DNA of 33,075 nucleotides from Erysipelotrichaceae bacterium (GCA_017431405.1 JAFRLB010000008.1:1-33075); one strand, 5' to 3'; positions 22,580-32,943 are shown, numbered from the stretch's first letter. Made by a program: numbers and translations. Notes: generated from the letters alone by a model not told the origin.

Positions 22580-24739
22580 TTACTTAATCTTAACTTCCTG
22601 AGTCAGTTTTTCTGATTCATGGTAAGGCTTAAACAGCATGTAAACTGTAAATGCGATGATTGCGATTGCGGCGATCAAGCCAATGATATTCAGATTGCCG
22701 GTTAAAGCTGAACCGATCTGGTAGATGCATAATGCTACGGCATAGGCAAATACACACATGTAACCGATAGCGAATGCGGTCCACTTGGCATTGTTCATTT
22801 CACGCTTGATGGCACCCATTGCTGCGAAGCATGGAGCACATAACAGGTTGAATACCATGAATGAGAATGCTGCGATTGCACTTCCATTGAAGAATACATC
22901 AAGAACACCCATGATTTCTTCACCTGCATCTACTAAGTCAGGCAGGTCTTCCATTGAGATAAGAGTACCGATAGTACCTACTACATCTTCCTTGGCAACA
23001 AGACCTAAGATTGTTGATACTGCAGCCTGCCATGTACCGAAGCCTAATGGAGCGAATACCCAGGCAAATGCTGAACCGATGTTTTCGAGGATTGAAGCAC
23101 CTTCACCATCTTCGCCTAAGTAATGGAATCCACCTTCAAATGACAGTGAGTTCAATAACCAGATTACGATTGAAGATAATACGATTACGCTGCCGGCACG
23201 CTTGATGAAGCTCCAGCCTCTTTCCCATGTTCCTCTTAATACGTTAGTAACTGATGGTACATGGTATGCTGGTAATTCCATTACGAATGGTGCTGGGTCA
23301 CCGGCAAACATCTTAGTCTTCTTAAGAATGATACCGGAAATGATGATAGCGGCAACACCGATGAAGTAAGCACATGGAGATACCCACCATGCCTTATTGA
23401 ATACGGCACCGGCAATTAAAGCGATAATAGGTAATTTGGCACCACATGGAATGAAACATGTTGTCATGATCGTCATACGACGGTCTCTTTCATTTTCAAT
23501 TGTTCTGGTAGCCATTACACCAGGAACGCCGCATCCTGAACCGATTAACATTGGGATGAATGACTTTCCTGATAAACCAAACTTACGGAAGATACGGTCC
23601 ATTACGAAGGCAACACGTGCCATGTAACCACAGTCTTCCAATACACATAACATTAAGAATAATACGAGCATCTGCGGTACGAAGCCTAATACGGCACCTA
23701 CACCGCCAACGATACCATCTGAAACTAAGCTTGTCAGCCATTCAGAAGCGCCTAAGCTTTCCATGATGCCTGCGGCACCATCTGTTAACCAACCGCCAAA
23801 TACATCATTTGTCCAGTCTGTCAGGAATGTTCCGAATGGACCCATTGCCAGCCAGTATACTGCAAACATTACCAGTGCAAAGATAGGCAAGCCTAAGATA
23901 CGGTTGGTAACGATCTTATCGATTCTGTCAGAAGTTGTCAATTGACCTGCAGATTTCTTATTATATACGCCTTTCAGGATACTGCCGATATAAACATATC
24001 TTTCATTGGTAATGATGCTTTCTGCATCATCATCAAGTTCTTCCTCACAGGCCTTGATGTCTGCTTCGATGTGAGACTTTGTGGTTGAATCAAGCTTTAA
24101 CTGTTCAAGAACCTTTTCATCTCTTTCAAACAGTTTTACAGCATACCATCTCTGCTGTTCTTCAGGCAGATTATGAACTGTAACTTCCTCAATGTGAGCT
24201 AAAGCATGTTCTACAGGACCTGAGAATGTATGCATTGGTACTGTCTTTGTACCCTGAGCAGCCTTTACAGCTTCTTCAGCGGCCTTGTCAACGTTGGTTC
24301 CCTTTAATGCTGAAATGTTAACGATCTTGCAGCCTAACTGTCTTGATAATTCTTCAACATTAATGAAGTCACCTTTCTTATCAACTAAATCCATCATGTT
24401 GATGGCGATTACAACTGGAATTCCCAATTCTGTTAACTGTGTTGTCAGATACAGGTTTCTTTCCAGGTTAGTACCGTCAACAATGTTTAAGATTGCATCC
24501 GGTCTTTCCGTAATCAGATAGTTTCTGGCAACTACTTCTTCCAAAGTATATGGAGAAAGTGAATAGATACCAGGTAAGTCAGTAATGATTACATCATCAT
24601 GACCTTTCAATTTTCCTTCTTTTTTCTCTACTGTAACACCAGGCCAGTTACCGACAAACTGATTTGAACCTGTTAAGGCATTGAATAAGGTTGTCTTACC
24701 ACTGTTAGGGTTACCTGCTAAAGCAATTCTAATGCTCAT
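22580..24739 (-). CDS. feoB: Ferrous iron transporter FeoB
   Basis: A 719-residue FeoB importing Fe2+ across the cytoplasmic membrane. The N-terminal G domain shows G1 GNPNSGKT (residues 9-16), G3 DLPGIYSL near 54-61, G4 NMMD near 114-117 and G5 SALKG near 142-146. A helical spacer follows (about 170-260). The membrane domain from about 280 to 710 has the two gate regions with conserved Cys (GSGCGVPGVMATRT and IPCGAKLPI) and the second-gate region (LLCAPCFAAMGAIKRE). Length matches the Gram-positive form. A GGGGGAT site precedes the ATG. It is the third gene of feoA-feoA-feoB-Cys-rich and is controlled by the shared promoter at 25260-25287. Confidence 0.97.
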   Translation of the reverse strand: MSIRIALAGNPNSGKTTLFNALTGSNQFVGNWPGVTVEKKEGKLKGHDDVIITDLPGIYSLSPYTLEEVVARNYLITERPDAILNIVDGTNLERNLYLTTQLTELGIPVVIAINMMDLVDKKGDFINVEELSRQLGCKIVNISALKGTNVDKAAEEAVKAAQGTKTVPMHTFSGPVEHALAHIEEVTVHNLPEEQQRWYAVKLFERDEKVLEQLKLDSTTKSHIEADIKACEEELDDDAESIITNERYVYIGSILKGVYNKKSAGQLTTSDRIDKIVTNRILGLPIFALVMFAVYWLAMGPFGTFLTDWTNDVFGGWLTDGAAGIMESLGASEWLTSLVSDGIVGGVGAVLGFVPQMLVLFLMLCVLEDCGYMARVAFVMDRIFRKFGLSGKSFIPMLIGSGCGVPGVMATRTIENERDRRMTIMTTCFIPCGAKLPIIALIAGAVFNKAWWVSPCAYFIGVAAIIISGIILKKTKMFAGDPAPFVMELPAYHVPSVTNVLRGTWERGWSFIKRAGSVIVLSSIVIWLLNSLSFEGGFHYLGEDGEGASILENIGSAFAWVFAPLGFGTWQAAVSTILGLVAKEDVVGTIGTLISMEDLPDLVDAGEEIMGVLDVFFNGSAIAAFSFMVFNLLCAPCFAAMGAIKREMNNAKWTAFAIGYMCVFAYAVALCIYQIGSALTGNLNIIGLIAAIAIIAFTVYMLFKPYHESEKLTQEVKIK

Positions 24740-24758
24740 AATATATCCCCCTATATTT

Positions 24759-24983
24759 CTAGTCTGCTACTTCAATCATTTCAGCATCTGCTTTACGGAT
24801 TGATAATTCATAGTTGCGAACTGTTACTTCGATTGGATCTCCCAATGGAGCAACCTTACGTACATAGATCTCTACGTTCTTTGTTACGCCCATATCCATG
24901 ATTCTACGCTTGATTGCGCCTTCACCATGAACTTTTTTGACAGTAACTGTTGAGCCGATTGCGGCATCTCTTAATGTTTTCAT
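24759..24983 (-). CDS. feoA: FeoA domain protein (second copy in operon)
   Basis: A 74-residue FeoA, an SH3-like small protein that works with FeoB. Typical features are the N-terminal TLRDAAIGSTVTVKKV, the turn RRIMDMGVTKNVEIYV and the C-terminal DPIEVTVRNYELSIRKADA. An AGGAGG site precedes the ATG. It lies between a second FeoA-domain gene and feoB with short spacers, so all are one operon. Confidence 0.92.
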   Translation of the reverse strand: MKTLRDAAIGSTVTVKKVHGEGAIKRRIMDMGVTKNVEIYVRKVAPLGDPIEVTVRNYELSIRKADAEMIEVAD

Positions 24984-24996
24984 GCTATCCCTCCTG

Positions 24997-25209
24997 TTAA
25001 ATCATTATTTTCTGCGCCATTTCCTTACTAATGGCGATTCTGGATTCCTTTACGTTTACGATGACGTTTCCGGAAACCTCGTTGATAACCATTACATCAG
25101 CACCTACGACAAATCCCAGATTAGCCAAATGCTGTTTGACTTCCTGGCTGCCTCCTACTCTTTTGATGATGTTTGCTTCTCCAACAGGAGCAAATACCAA
25201 TGGCATCAT
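24997..25209 (-). CDS. FeoA domain protein (first gene of feo operon)
   Basis: A 70-residue FeoA-like SH3 domain with the pattern FAPVGEANIIKRVGG, HLANLGFVVGADVMVINEV and NVIVNVKESRIAISKEMA. I place the start at the first of two consecutive ATG codons (25209), nine bases after AAGGAG. A longer frame to 25287 crosses the promoter and operator and is rejected. It differs clearly from the second FeoA, so the two are not a recent duplication. It is the promoter-proximal gene of the iron operon. Confidence 0.9.
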   Translation of the reverse strand: MMPLVFAPVGEANIIKRVGGSQEVKQHLANLGFVVGADVMVINEVSGNVIVNVKESRIAISKEMAQKIMI

Positions 25210-25233
25210 AACTAACAACTCCTTCAATAAATG

Positions 25234-25249
25234 GTTAGCGAGCGCTAAC
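25234..25249. promoter_or_regulatory. DtxR-type operator 1 (downstream of feo promoter)
   Basis: GTTAGCG-AG-CGCTAAC is a near-perfect 16-bp palindrome, lying just downstream of the predicted feo transcription start. It shares its arms with operator 2 and fits the TTAG/CTAA core of DtxR/IdeR-type sites. Confidence 0.75.
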
Positions 25250-25259
25250 TTACTTATAA

Positions 25260-25287
25260 ATTTTACTATTATTTGTCGAGTTGTCAA
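25260..25287 (-). promoter_or_regulatory. Promoter of the feo operon
   Basis: On the minus strand a perfect TTGACA (25282-25287) and TAAAAT (25260-25265) are spaced by 16 bases. Palindromic operators flank the promoter on both sides. Confidence 0.8.
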
Positions 25288-25304
25288 TGGCTAACTGAAA
25301 AATA

Positions 25305-25320
25305 GTTAGCATTTGCTAAT
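25305..25320. promoter_or_regulatory. DtxR-type operator 2 (upstream of feo promoter)
   Basis: GTTAGCA-TT-TGCTAAT is a 16-bp palindrome of the same design as operator 1. A single half-site (GGCTAAC) occurs at 25289-25295, next to the -35 box. It lies between feo and the divergent repressor gene. Confidence 0.7.
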
Positions 25321-25374
25321 AATATATGTTTTCCCATTTATGCAGTTCACTTGATTTATCTTTAGCCTTAAATC

Positions 25375-25383
25375 TGCTATAAT
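25375..25383 (+). promoter_or_regulatory. Extended -10 promoter of the DtxR-family gene
   Basis: TGCTATAAT is a perfect extended -10 element 33 bases before the ATG; no strong -35 is present at the standard spacing. Confidence 0.6.
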
Positions 25384-25416
25384 GAAACAGAGCATAAAAC
25401 ATAAGGAGATTTGATA

Positions 25417-25779
25417 ATGCATTTACAGGAATCAGGTGAAATGTATCTGGAGACCATTCTTATTCTTTCTCAGAAACAGGATTATGTCAGAGCTATTGAT
25501 GTAAGTGAGGAAATGAATTATTCCAAGCCTTCAGTTTCAAGAGCCCTTAAGATCTTAAGAGAAAACAGTTATATTAATATAGATAAGGATGGACATATAA
25601 CTCTCACTAAGACAGGTAATGAAGTAGCAGAAAAGATTTATGAAAGGCATCAGGTATTGAGTGAAATTCTGATCAGACTTGGAGTAGATCCGGAAATTGC
25701 AACAGAAGATGCCTGCCGCATGGAACATGTAATATCAGACACAAGTTTCGCTGCAATAAAGAAATCAATTAACAAATAA
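25417..25779 (+). CDS. Short DtxR-family iron-dependent repressor
   Basis: A 120-residue DtxR/MntR-family repressor with an N-terminal winged helix (residues 1-62) and a dimerisation/metal domain (63-120). It lacks the C-terminal SH3-like domain of full-length DtxR. The metal-site residues line up with DtxR/IdeR rather than MntR: Met9 (EMYL, where MntR has Asp), Cys100, Glu103 and His104 (DACRMEHVISD), with His78 and Glu83 as possible ancillary ligands. That points to Fe2+ sensing. I chose the ATG at 25417, eight bases after AAGGAG, over an upstream TTG. It is divergent from the feo operon, and two matching palindromes lie between, so it is the likely feo regulator. Confidence 0.92.
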   Translation: MHLQESGEMYLETILILSQKQDYVRAIDVSEEMNYSKPSVSRALKILRENSYINIDKDGHITLTKTGNEVAEKIYERHQVLSEILIRLGVDPEIATEDACRMEHVISDTSFAAIKKSINK

Positions 25780-25784
25780 TAAAC

Positions 25785-25810
25785 TGCCCGGAATCAAACC
25801 GGGCAATATT
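25785..25810 (+). terminator. Terminator after the DtxR-family gene
   Basis: TGCCCGG and CCGGGCA pair around a seven-base loop and are followed by ATATTTT. It separates the repressor gene from tRNA-Ala(CGC). Confidence 0.65.
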
Positions 25811-25812
25811 TT

Positions 25813-25888
25813 GGGGAATTAGCTCAGCTGGGAGAGCATCTGGTTCGCAATCAGAGGGTCGCGGGTTCGAGTCCCGTATTCTCCACCA
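25813..25888 (+). tRNA. tRNA-Ala (CGC)
   Basis: A 76-base cloverleaf with acceptor GGGGAAT/ATTCTCC carrying the G3-U70 alanine identity pair, anticodon loop TTCGCAA (CGC) and encoded CCA. This isoacceptor is often absent from low-GC Firmicutes. It lies 64 bases before the aminopeptidase gene. Confidence 0.95.
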
Positions 25889-25952
25889 GAAAAACCAGCC
25901 TTTTCTGTTGTACCGGAAGAGGCTTATCATGATATAAACAAGGAGACTTATT

Positions 25953-27176
25953 ATGAAACAAACCATATTACGCAAGTATGCCCGTCTCATTGCCAGAAAG
26001 GGTGCCAATATTCAGAAGGGTCAGGAAGTACTGATCACCTGCGGCATTGAACAGCCAAAGTTCACCGAAATTCTCGTTGACGAGTGCTATAAGGCCGGAG
26101 CCAGAAAAGTAACTGTCAAGTTCTACTATCAGCCGCTTGAAAAGATTCACGTACGCCACCAGAGTGTTACGACAATGGCCAAGATCGAAGAATGGGAAAA
26201 AGCCCGTCTGCAGCACTACGTTGACATACTGCCTTGCCGCATCTACCTTGAGTCAGATGACCCAGATGGATTAAAGGGAATCAATCAGGCCAAGATTGCC
26301 AAGGCCAACCAGAAGAGCTGGCCGATTATCAAGCCATATTCAGACGCTGCAGAAAACAAGTATCAGTGGACTATCGCTGCGGTACCTGGTGTTGCCTGGG
26401 CTAAGAAACTGTTCCCTGATTTACCAAAAGGACGTGCTGTTGAAAAACTATGGGAAGCCATTCTGTTCACCTCACGTGTAACGGAAGATCCGGTAGCCGC
26501 ATGGGATGCTCATAACCAGGACCTGCATGACCGCTGTGCATATCTCAACAACATCGGCATCAAGGAACTTCATTATAAAGGCAAGAACGGTACCGACCTG
26601 ACTGTCGGCATGATTCCGGAAGCTCAGTTCAAGGGCGGTGGCGACACCAGTTTACAGGGCATCTTCTTCAATCCGAACATCCCTACCGAAGAATGCTTCA
26701 TCTCTCCGATGAGGGGTAAGGCTGAAGGTATCGTATATGCTACCAAGCCGTTATCATATCAGGGTGAACTGATTGAGAACTTCTCAGTACGCTTTGAAAA
26801 CGGTAAGGCTGTAGAAGTAAAGGCCGAGAAAAACCAGGCTCTGTTGGAACAGATGATCTCAATGGACGAAGGTGCTTCATACCTTGGTGAATGTGCACTT
26901 GTACCAGTCAACTCACCTATTTCAGAATTCAACATGCTGTTCTATAATACGCTGTTTGACGAGAACGCTGCCTGCCATCTGGCCTTAGGCATGGGCTTCG
27001 CTGATACCATTAAGGGATTTGAAGACAAGACACTGGATGAATGCCGGGCATTAGGAATAAACGACTCCATGATCCATGTCGACTTCATGATCGGTTATGA
27101 AGGACTTGACATCGATGCCGTCACCTTTGACGGCAGAACCGCAGCCATTTTCCGTAATGGCAAGTGGGCATTCTGA
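25953..27176 (+). CDS. M29-family aminopeptidase
   Basis: A 407-residue thermophilic-type aminopeptidase (M29; AmpS/PepS/AmpT group), a cytoplasmic dimetal enzyme that removes N-terminal residues from peptides. Family signatures are KGQEVLITCGIEQPKF near residues 22-37, GTDLTVGMIPEAQFKGG near 209-225, PNIPTEECFISPM near 236-248 (metal-ligand Glu), YLGECALVP near 309-317, and the metal-site region HLALGMGFADT near 336-346. The C-terminal IHVDFMIG supplies another ligand Asp. An AAGGAG site precedes the ATG. It is a single gene with its own terminator. Confidence 0.94.
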   Translation: MKQTILRKYARLIARKGANIQKGQEVLITCGIEQPKFTEILVDECYKAGARKVTVKFYYQPLEKIHVRHQSVTTMAKIEEWEKARLQHYVDILPCRIYLESDDPDGLKGINQAKIAKANQKSWPIIKPYSDAAENKYQWTIAAVPGVAWAKKLFPDLPKGRAVEKLWEAILFTSRVTEDPVAAWDAHNQDLHDRCAYLNNIGIKELHYKGKNGTDLTVGMIPEAQFKGGGDTSLQGIFFNPNIPTEECFISPMRGKAEGIVYATKPLSYQGELIENFSVRFENGKAVEVKAEKNQALLEQMISMDEGASYLGECALVPVNSPISEFNMLFYNTLFDENAACHLALGMGFADTIKGFEDKTLDECRALGINDSMIHVDFMIGYEGLDIDAVTFDGRTAAIFRNGKWAF

Positions 27177-27191
27177 ATCAATAATGAAAAC

Positions 27192-27210
27192 AAGGGCGTA
27201 AGCCCTTTTT
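27192..27210 (+). terminator. Terminator of the aminopeptidase gene
   Basis: AAGGGC, GTAA and GCCCTT form a six-pair stem followed by a T-run. Confidence 0.8.
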
Positions 27211-27255
27211 CATTTGCGATTGTGATAAAAAAATATGAATGTGAACTAAAAGGAG

Positions 27256-27261
27256 TATAAT
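27256..27261 (+). promoter_or_regulatory. -10 box of tRNA-Val
   Basis: A perfect TATAAT lies eleven bases before tRNA-Val; no convincing -35 at standard spacing. Confidence 0.5.
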
Positions 27262-27272
27262 AATCAGTAAGC

Positions 27273-27348
27273 GGAGAATTAGCTCAGTTGGGAGAGTGCG
27301 CTCTTCACAGGGGTGAGGTCATGGGTTCGAGCCCCATATTCTCCACCA
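27273..27348 (+). tRNA. tRNA-Val (CAC)
   Basis: A 76-base cloverleaf with acceptor GGAGAAT/ATTCTCC, discriminator A, encoded CCA and anticodon loop TTCACAG (CAC). The anticodon stem CGCTC/GGGTG uses two G-U pairs. Outside the anticodon arm it closely resembles tRNA-Ala(CGC) 1.4 kb upstream; position 3 is A instead of G, which removes the alanine identity pair. Confidence 0.9.
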
Positions 27349-27358
27349 TTACAAATCC

Positions 27359-27383
27359 AAAGGCTCCTGATCAGAGCCTTTTT
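27359..27383 (+). terminator. Terminator of tRNA-Val
   Basis: AAAGGCTC and GAGCCTTT pair around a seven-base loop with a following T-run. Confidence 0.85.
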
Positions 27384-27406
27384 CATTTATTCATAACACA
27401 ATATTA

Positions 27407-27434
27407 AAGCTCCGTTTCCTTTGAAACGGAGCTT
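27407..27434 (-). terminator. Terminator hairpin after rpoC
   Basis: On the minus strand AAGCTCCGTTTC and GAAACGGAGCTT form a perfect twelve-pair stem around a four-base loop. It is followed by an AT-rich tail and ends the rpoB-rpoC transcript, convergent with tRNA-Val. Confidence 0.8.
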
Positions 27435-27442
27435 CCTTTTTC

Positions 27443-30400
27443 TTATTCAGCAACTGTCTCTTCAATGTCGTCACTGTCAGCTTCAATTGCACCAGGAATT
27501 GTTACCATTTCCTGCATGCGGCTGTTGCTTTCAGATTCTTCATTTGCAAGTCTCTGTGCCTTTAATTCACGAGCTCTTTCAGCTCTTTCTCTGATGATTA
27601 CAGTGCTTTCACGGTCTGCATCACAGCCTGTACCGGCCGGAATCTTTTTACCGATAATGACGTTTTCCTTCAAACCTCTTAATGTATCAACCTTAGCCTT
27701 AACAGCTGCATCTGTTAATACCTTTGTTGTTTCCTGGAATGAAGCAGCAGACAGCCATGAGTCTGTTTCAACAGATGACTTAGAAATACCTAATAAGGTT
27801 GGTGTGAATTTTGCAGGGATTCCACCGTTTAACAGTACTTCCATGTTAAGCTCAGTAATTCTTGGCTTACTGATCTGTGTACCAGCTGATAAGCCTGTAT
27901 CGTTACCTTCGGTAATGATTACCTTTCTTAACATCTGGCAAATCATGATTTCAAGGTGCTTGTCTGAGATATCAATACCCTGAGCCTGGTAAACTTTCTT
28001 TACTTCCTTCAGGATATAGTTCTGAACAGCTTCAACACCGGCAACTTCGATTAACTCCTTAGGGTTAACCTGACCTTCAGTGATCTTATCGCCAGCTTCG
28101 ATGGTGCTGCCAACCTTTAACCATGAACGGATGACCTGAGTCATGTCAGCCTTATGTTCGATACTTTCAGTTTCGTTTGTTACAACGACCTTGGTACCGT
28201 TGTTATCTTCTAATGGTTCGATGGCTGTGATCTCACCAGTGATCTTGGCAAGTAATGCCGGATGCTTTGGACAACGTGCTTCAAACAGTTCTTCTACACG
28301 AGGTAAACCCTGAGTGATGTCACCTTCGGCATTCGCAACACCGCCGGTATGGAAGTTACGCATTGTCAGCTGAGTACCAGGTTCACCAATTGACTGGGCA
28401 GCCATGATACCGATAGCTTCACCGTTTTCAACCATCTTACCGGTTGCCATGTTACGGCCGTAGCACTTACGGCAGACACCATGTTCGCTCTTACATACGA
28501 AGGCGTTTCTAATCAGCATCTGTTTAACGCCTGTAGCTACGATTCTTGAGGCCTTGTCTTCATCAATGAATTCATCATCAGCGACGATCAGTTCACCGGT
28601 CTTTGGATCAACGATGTCCTGCTTAGAATATCTGCCGACGATTCTTTCATATAATGATTCGATTACTGTATTGCTCTTTCTGTCAACGATTGCTTCGATC
28701 AGATAACCGTTATCTGTTCCACAGTCATCTTCTTCAACAACAACGTCCTGAGCAACGTCAACCAATCTTCTTGTTAAGTAACCTGATGATGCAGTCTTTA
28801 AGGCTGTATCGGTCAGACCTTTACGAATACCGTGTGAGGCAATGAAGAACTCACTTACGTTCTGGCCTTCACGGAAACATGAATAAATTGGTACTTCGAT
28901 GATTGATCTCTGATAACCCTTGGCACTCTTAGCCTGAGTAGGCTTACTCATAAGTCCACGGATACCAGCTAACTGAGTAAAGTGTGACTTGTTACCACGG
29001 GCACCGGAAACAGCCATCATGTTAATAGGATTCTTCTTTGGTAATGAAGCCATCAGCTCATCACCGATCTTATCCTTGATGCCGCCCCATAAGTCTACTA
29101 ACTGTCTTTCCCATTCAGGTTCAGTTAATAAACCACGGCGATACAGTCTCATTAACTGATCAGCCTTAGCTCTGCCTTCTTCAACATATTCCTGCTTGTT
29201 TGGAGCAACCTTGATGTCGTCCAGAGAAATAGTCATTCCGGCTACGGTTGAGAACTTGAATCCGTTATCCTTGATTCTGTCAAAGTATACGAATGTCTGG
29301 TCTTCACCGTGATATGGCTCACCTTCAATGTCACCTGCCTGGTTTTCAGGCTTGTTGGCATATCTGGCATATACTTCTGCGATAACTTCTCCCAGAGCCT
29401 TCTTGCTGACGGCCTTATGTTCAGGCATTGCAGCGATGTAAGCTGGGATATCTGTACCCATTTCAACAAAGTATTCATCAGGCAGCTTTACGTTCCAACC
29501 GCTCTTAACTTCATTGATGTATGGGAAATCTGATGGGAAGACTTCGTTAAAGATGATCTTACCGACAGTTGTAATTAAATATTTCTGATTCTGTTCTTCT
29601 GTGAAGAATGACTTCTTCATGCTGCTGGCCTTGATTGCCATACGTGTATGCAGATGGATCTGCTTTTCATCGTATGCCATCATGACTTCATCAACATCCT
29701 TGAAGACTCTGCCTTCACTGGCAGCGTATGTTTCCCATAACATTGCAGACTGTTCATCACCTAATTCTCTTAAGTGAGCAGCTTCCTGCAGGAATTCTTC
29801 CTTGGTTTCTTCCATTGTCAGATAGAAGTTACCGAGTACCATGTCCTGAGATGGGGTTACGATAGGCTTGCCATCCTTTGGAGACAGAATGTTGTTAGAA
29901 CCTAACATTAATACCTTGGCTTCGGCGCATGCTTCTTCGCTAAGTGGTACGTGTACGGCCATCTGGTCACCATCAAAGTCAGCGTTGAATGCTGTACATA
30001 CTAATGGGTGCAGACGGATTGCACGACCTTCAACTAACTTAGGCATGAATGCCTGGATACCTAAACGGTGCAATGTAGGAGCTCTGTTCAGCAGTACTGG
30101 ATGATCCTTAACTACTTCTTCAACAATGTCCCAAACTCTAGGGTCAACTCTGTCAATCAGCTTTTCAGCTGTCTTAGGATTGCCAGCGATTCCCTGATAT
30201 ACGATTTCATTGATTACGAATGGTTTGAATAACTGTAAAGCCATTTCTCTTGGGATACCACACTGATACATCTTCAGGTTAGGTCCTACAGCGATAACTG
30301 AACGTCCTGAGAAGTCAACACGCTTACCTAACAGGTTCTGACGGAATCTACCCTGCTTACCCTTTAAACTGTGTGATAATGACTTTAACGGACGGTTACC

Positions 30401-31324
30401 TGCACCTGTTACCGGCTTGCTACGACGGCCGTTATCAATTAAGGCGTCAACAGCTTCCTGTAACATACGTTTTTCGTTCTGAACGATGATTGCAGGAGTA
30501 CCTAATTCCAGAAGTTTATTCAGACGGTTATTACGGGTAATGATTCTACGATATAAGTCGTTTAAGTCACTTGTCGCAAATCTGCCGCCATCCAACTGTA
30601 ACATTGGTCTTAAATCTGGTGGTATGACTGGTAATACTGTTAATACCATCCATTCAGGCTTCTGACCTGATTCTCTGAAGGCATTTACTGTATCCAGACG
30701 TTTGATTAATTTCTTACGCTTTTCACCCTGAGCAGTTTCAAGTTCAGCAATCAGGTCCTTATATTCCTTTTCAACATCTACCTGTTCAAGTAATGTCTTG
30801 ATTGCTTCTGCACCGATCTTGGCTGTGAATGAGCCAACACCGTATACAGCTACCTTTTCAGCATATTCTCTTGGTGATAATACCTGTTTGTATTCCAGGT
30901 CTGTATTCTTAGGATCTGTTACGATCCATGAAACGAAGTAAACTACTTCTTCCAGTGCCTTTGGAGCAACGTTCAATAACAGAGCCATTCTGCTTGGAGT
31001 ACCCTTCAGATACCAGATATGTGTAACTGGAGCAGCCAGCTGAATGTGACCCATACGTTCACGTCTTACAGCACTTCTGGTGATTTCTACGCCGCAACGG
31101 TCGCAGACAACACCTTTATATCTTACCTTCTTGTACTTACCACAGTAACATTCCCAGTCCTTGGTAGGTCCGAAGATACGTTCACAGAATAAGCCGTCAC
31201 GTTCTGGCTTCTGAGAACGGTAGTTAATTGTTTCAGGTTTCTTAACTTCACCATGTGACCATTCCAGAATACGTTCTGGAGAGGCTAATCCGATTTGTAT
31301 AGAAGCTACATCATTAATATTCAT
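27443..31324 (-). CDS. rpoC: DNA-directed RNA polymerase subunit beta'
   Basis: A 1293-residue complete beta' subunit. Visible landmarks are the N-terminal zinc ribbon (CYCGKY...CDRCGVE, residues ~59-78), the active-site Mg-binding [12 protein letters not shown] with its three Asp, the second zinc site [15 protein letters not shown] and the trigger-loop region [11 protein letters not shown]. The C-terminus carries an acidic tail ([13 protein letters not shown]). Length fits Firmicutes beta' (about 1200-1300). A GGGAGGT site precedes the ATG, which begins 14 bases after the rpoB stop. The gene is intact. Confidence 0.98.
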   Translation of the reverse strand: MNINDVASIQIGLASPERILEWSHGEVKKPETINYRSQKPERDGLFCERIFGPTKDWECYCGKYKKVRYKGVVCDRCGVEITRSAVRRERMGHIQLAAPVTHIWYLKGTPSRMALLLNVAPKALEEVVYFVSWIVTDPKNTDLEYKQVLSPREYAEKVAVYGVGSFTAKIGAEAIKTLLEQVDVEKEYKDLIAELETAQGEKRKKLIKRLDTVNAFRESGQKPEWMVLTVLPVIPPDLRPMLQLDGGRFATSDLNDLYRRIITRNNRLNKLLELGTPAIIVQNEKRMLQEAVDALIDNGRRSKPVTGAGNRPLKSLSHSLKGKQGRFRQNLLGKRVDFSGRSVIAVGPNLKMYQCGIPREMALQLFKPFVINEIVYQGIAGNPKTAEKLIDRVDPRVWDIVEEVVKDHPVLLNRAPTLHRLGIQAFMPKLVEGRAIRLHPLVCTAFNADFDGDQMAVHVPLSEEACAEAKVLMLGSNNILSPKDGKPIVTPSQDMVLGNFYLTMEETKEEFLQEAAHLRELGDEQSAMLWETYAASEGRVFKDVDEVMMAYDEKQIHLHTRMAIKASSMKKSFFTEEQNQKYLITTVGKIIFNEVFPSDFPYINEVKSGWNVKLPDEYFVEMGTDIPAYIAAMPEHKAVSKKALGEVIAEVYARYANKPENQAGDIEGEPYHGEDQTFVYFDRIKDNGFKFSTVAGMTISLDDIKVAPNKQEYVEEGRAKADQLMRLYRRGLLTEPEWERQLVDLWGGIKDKIGDELMASLPKKNPINMMAVSGARGNKSHFTQLAGIRGLMSKPTQAKSAKGYQRSIIEVPIYSCFREGQNVSEFFIASHGIRKGLTDTALKTASSGYLTRRLVDVAQDVVVEEDDCGTDNGYLIEAIVDRKSNTVIESLYERIVGRYSKQDIVDPKTGELIVADDEFIDEDKASRIVATGVKQMLIRNAFVCKSEHGVCRKCYGRNMATGKMVENGEAIGIMAAQSIGEPGTQLTMRNFHTGGVANAEGDITQGLPRVEELFEARCPKHPALLAKITGEITAIEPLEDNNGTKVVVTNETESIEHKADMTQVIRSWLKVGSTIEAGDKITEGQVNPKELIEVAGVEAVQNYILKEVKKVYQAQGIDISDKHLEIMICQMLRKVIITEGNDTGLSAGTQISKPRITELNMEVLLNGGIPAKFTPTLLGISKSSVETDSWLSAASFQETTKVLTDAAVKAKVDTLRGLKENVIIGKKIPAGTGCDADRESTVIIRERAERARELKAQRLANEESESNSRMQEMVTIPGAIEADSDDIEETVAE

Positions 31325-31338
31325 CTTTAAGTACCTCC

Positions 31339-32943
31339 CTACATATCTACATAATCATAGAAGTCATCTACACCGACTACTGCTGCTTCAGGAGCATCCT
31401 CAGCATTTTCGTTCAGTAAGAGATCTTCATCTTCCTTGGTTGCGACTGTTTCACTCTGACTGTTGGCTGCTGGCTTATTGTCTTCATCATGCTGAGACAG
31501 ATCAATTTCGCCGCCATTCTTGTCAAAGATCTTAACATCCAGTGCCAGGGCCTGTAATTCATGAGTTAATACTCTGAATGATTCACCGATGCTTGGCTCT
31601 GGAATTGGCTTGCCCTTCAGGATTGCTTCATAAGTTCTTGTACGGCCTGTGATATCATCACTCTTAACAGTCAGGATTTCTGACAGTGTGTATGCTGCAC
31701 CGTAAGCTTCAAGAGCCCAAACTTCCATTTCACCGAAACGCTGACCACCATTCTGAGCTTTACCACCCAATGGCTGCTGTGTAACTAATGAATATGGACC
31801 TGTAGCTCTGGCATGTAACTTATCGTCAACCATGTGAGCCAGCTTAATCATGTACATGACACCAACGGCAACTCTTTCGTCAAATGGTTCACCTGTCTGA
31901 CCATCGTAAAGAACGGTCTTTCCATCCGGTGAAGCATTTGTAGCTTTTAAGATGCCCATTAATTCCTCATTGTTAATACCGTCAAATACAGGAGTAGCGA
32001 ACTTACAGCCTAACTTTTCAGCAGCTAAGCCTAAGTGTACTTCCAATACCTGTCCGATATTCATACGGCTAGGTACGCCGAATGGGTTTAACATGATGTC
32101 AATCTTTGTGCCATCTGGTAAGTATGGCATATCTTCTTCAGGCAGGATCTTGGCGATAACTCCCTTGTTACCGTGACGGCCAGCCATCTTGTCACCTTCA
32201 GAAATCTTACGTTTCTGAACGATGTATACCTTAACAACTTCATTTACACCCGGAGACAGTTCATGTCCGTCCTTACGGGTGAAGATCTTGATATCCTGTA
32301 CAATACCGGCACCGCCATGAGGAACCTTCAATGAGTTGTCTCTGACTTCTCTGCTCTTTTCGCCGAAGATAGCTAACAGCAGTTTTTCTTCAGGTGATAC
32401 TTCTGACTGTCCCTTTGGAGTTACCTTACCAACTAAGACATCGCCTTCCTTAACTTCAGCACCGATCATTACGATACCTCTTGAGTCAAGGTTACGGCAG
32501 CTTTCAGATGAAACGTTAGGAATGTCTCTGGTGATTTCTTCAGGTCCTAACTTTGTATCACGACATTCAATTGAGTATTCTTCAATGTGAACTGAAGTGA
32601 AGATGTCATCCTTAACCATACGTTCTGACATGATGACAGCGTCTTCATAGTTATAGCCGTGCCATGTCATGAATGCGATCTTAACATTCTGACCTAAGGC
32701 CAGTTCGCCGTTTTCCATAGATGGTCCATCTGCCAGGATGTCACCCTTGTCGATCTTTTCGCCTAATTCAACGATAGGTCTCTGGTTAACACATGTACCG
32801 GCATTTGAACGACGGAACTTAGATAACTTATATTCATGTTCATGTCCGTTTTCATCAACAACGATTCTTTCGGCATCAACATATGTAACAACACCGTCAG
32901 CAGCAGCTACTACGGCACTGCCTGAGTCCTTAGCTACACCCCT
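31339..32943 (-). CDS. rpoB: DNA-directed RNA polymerase subunit beta, 3' half only
   Basis: The C-terminal ~535 residues of the beta subunit. Recognisable blocks in order are [119 protein letters not shown] and [17 protein letters not shown], ending in an acidic tail. The N-terminal half is missing because sequence similarity stops near 32943, where unrelated GC-rich DNA begins. The apparent Met at 32961 that opens the frame is an accident of that junction and not a real start. Upstream genes usually found here (rplL) are therefore not visible. Confidence 0.95.
   Translation of the reverse strand, partial: RGVAKDSGSAVVAAADGVVTYVDAERIVVDENGHEHEYKLSKFRRSNAGTCVNQRPIVELGEKIDKGDILADGPSMENGELALGQNVKIAFMTWHGYNYEDAVIMSERMVKDDIFTSVHIEEYSIECRDTKLGPEEITRDIPNVSSESCRNLDSRGIVMIGAEVKEGDVLVGKVTPKGQSEVSPEEKLLLAIFGEKSREVRDNSLKVPHGGAGIVQDIKIFTRKDGHELSPGVNEVVKVYIVQKRKISEGDKMAGRHGNKGVIAKILPEEDMPYLPDGTKIDIMLNPFGVPSRMNIGQVLEVHLGLAAEKLGCKFATPVFDGINNEELMGILKATNASPDGKTVLYDGQTGEPFDERVAVGVMYMIKLAHMVDDKLHARATGPYSLVTQQPLGGKAQNGGQRFGEMEVWALEAYGAAYTLSEILTVKSDDITGRTRTYEAILKGKPIPEPSIGESFRVLTHELQALALDVKIFDKNGGEIDLSQHDEDNKPAANSQSETVATKEDEDLLLNENAEDAPEAAVVGVDDFYDYVDM

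Noticed and set aside
27465-27983. 172-codon plus-strand frame inside rpoC
   Set aside because: Antisense to a highly conserved coding region; no start signals.
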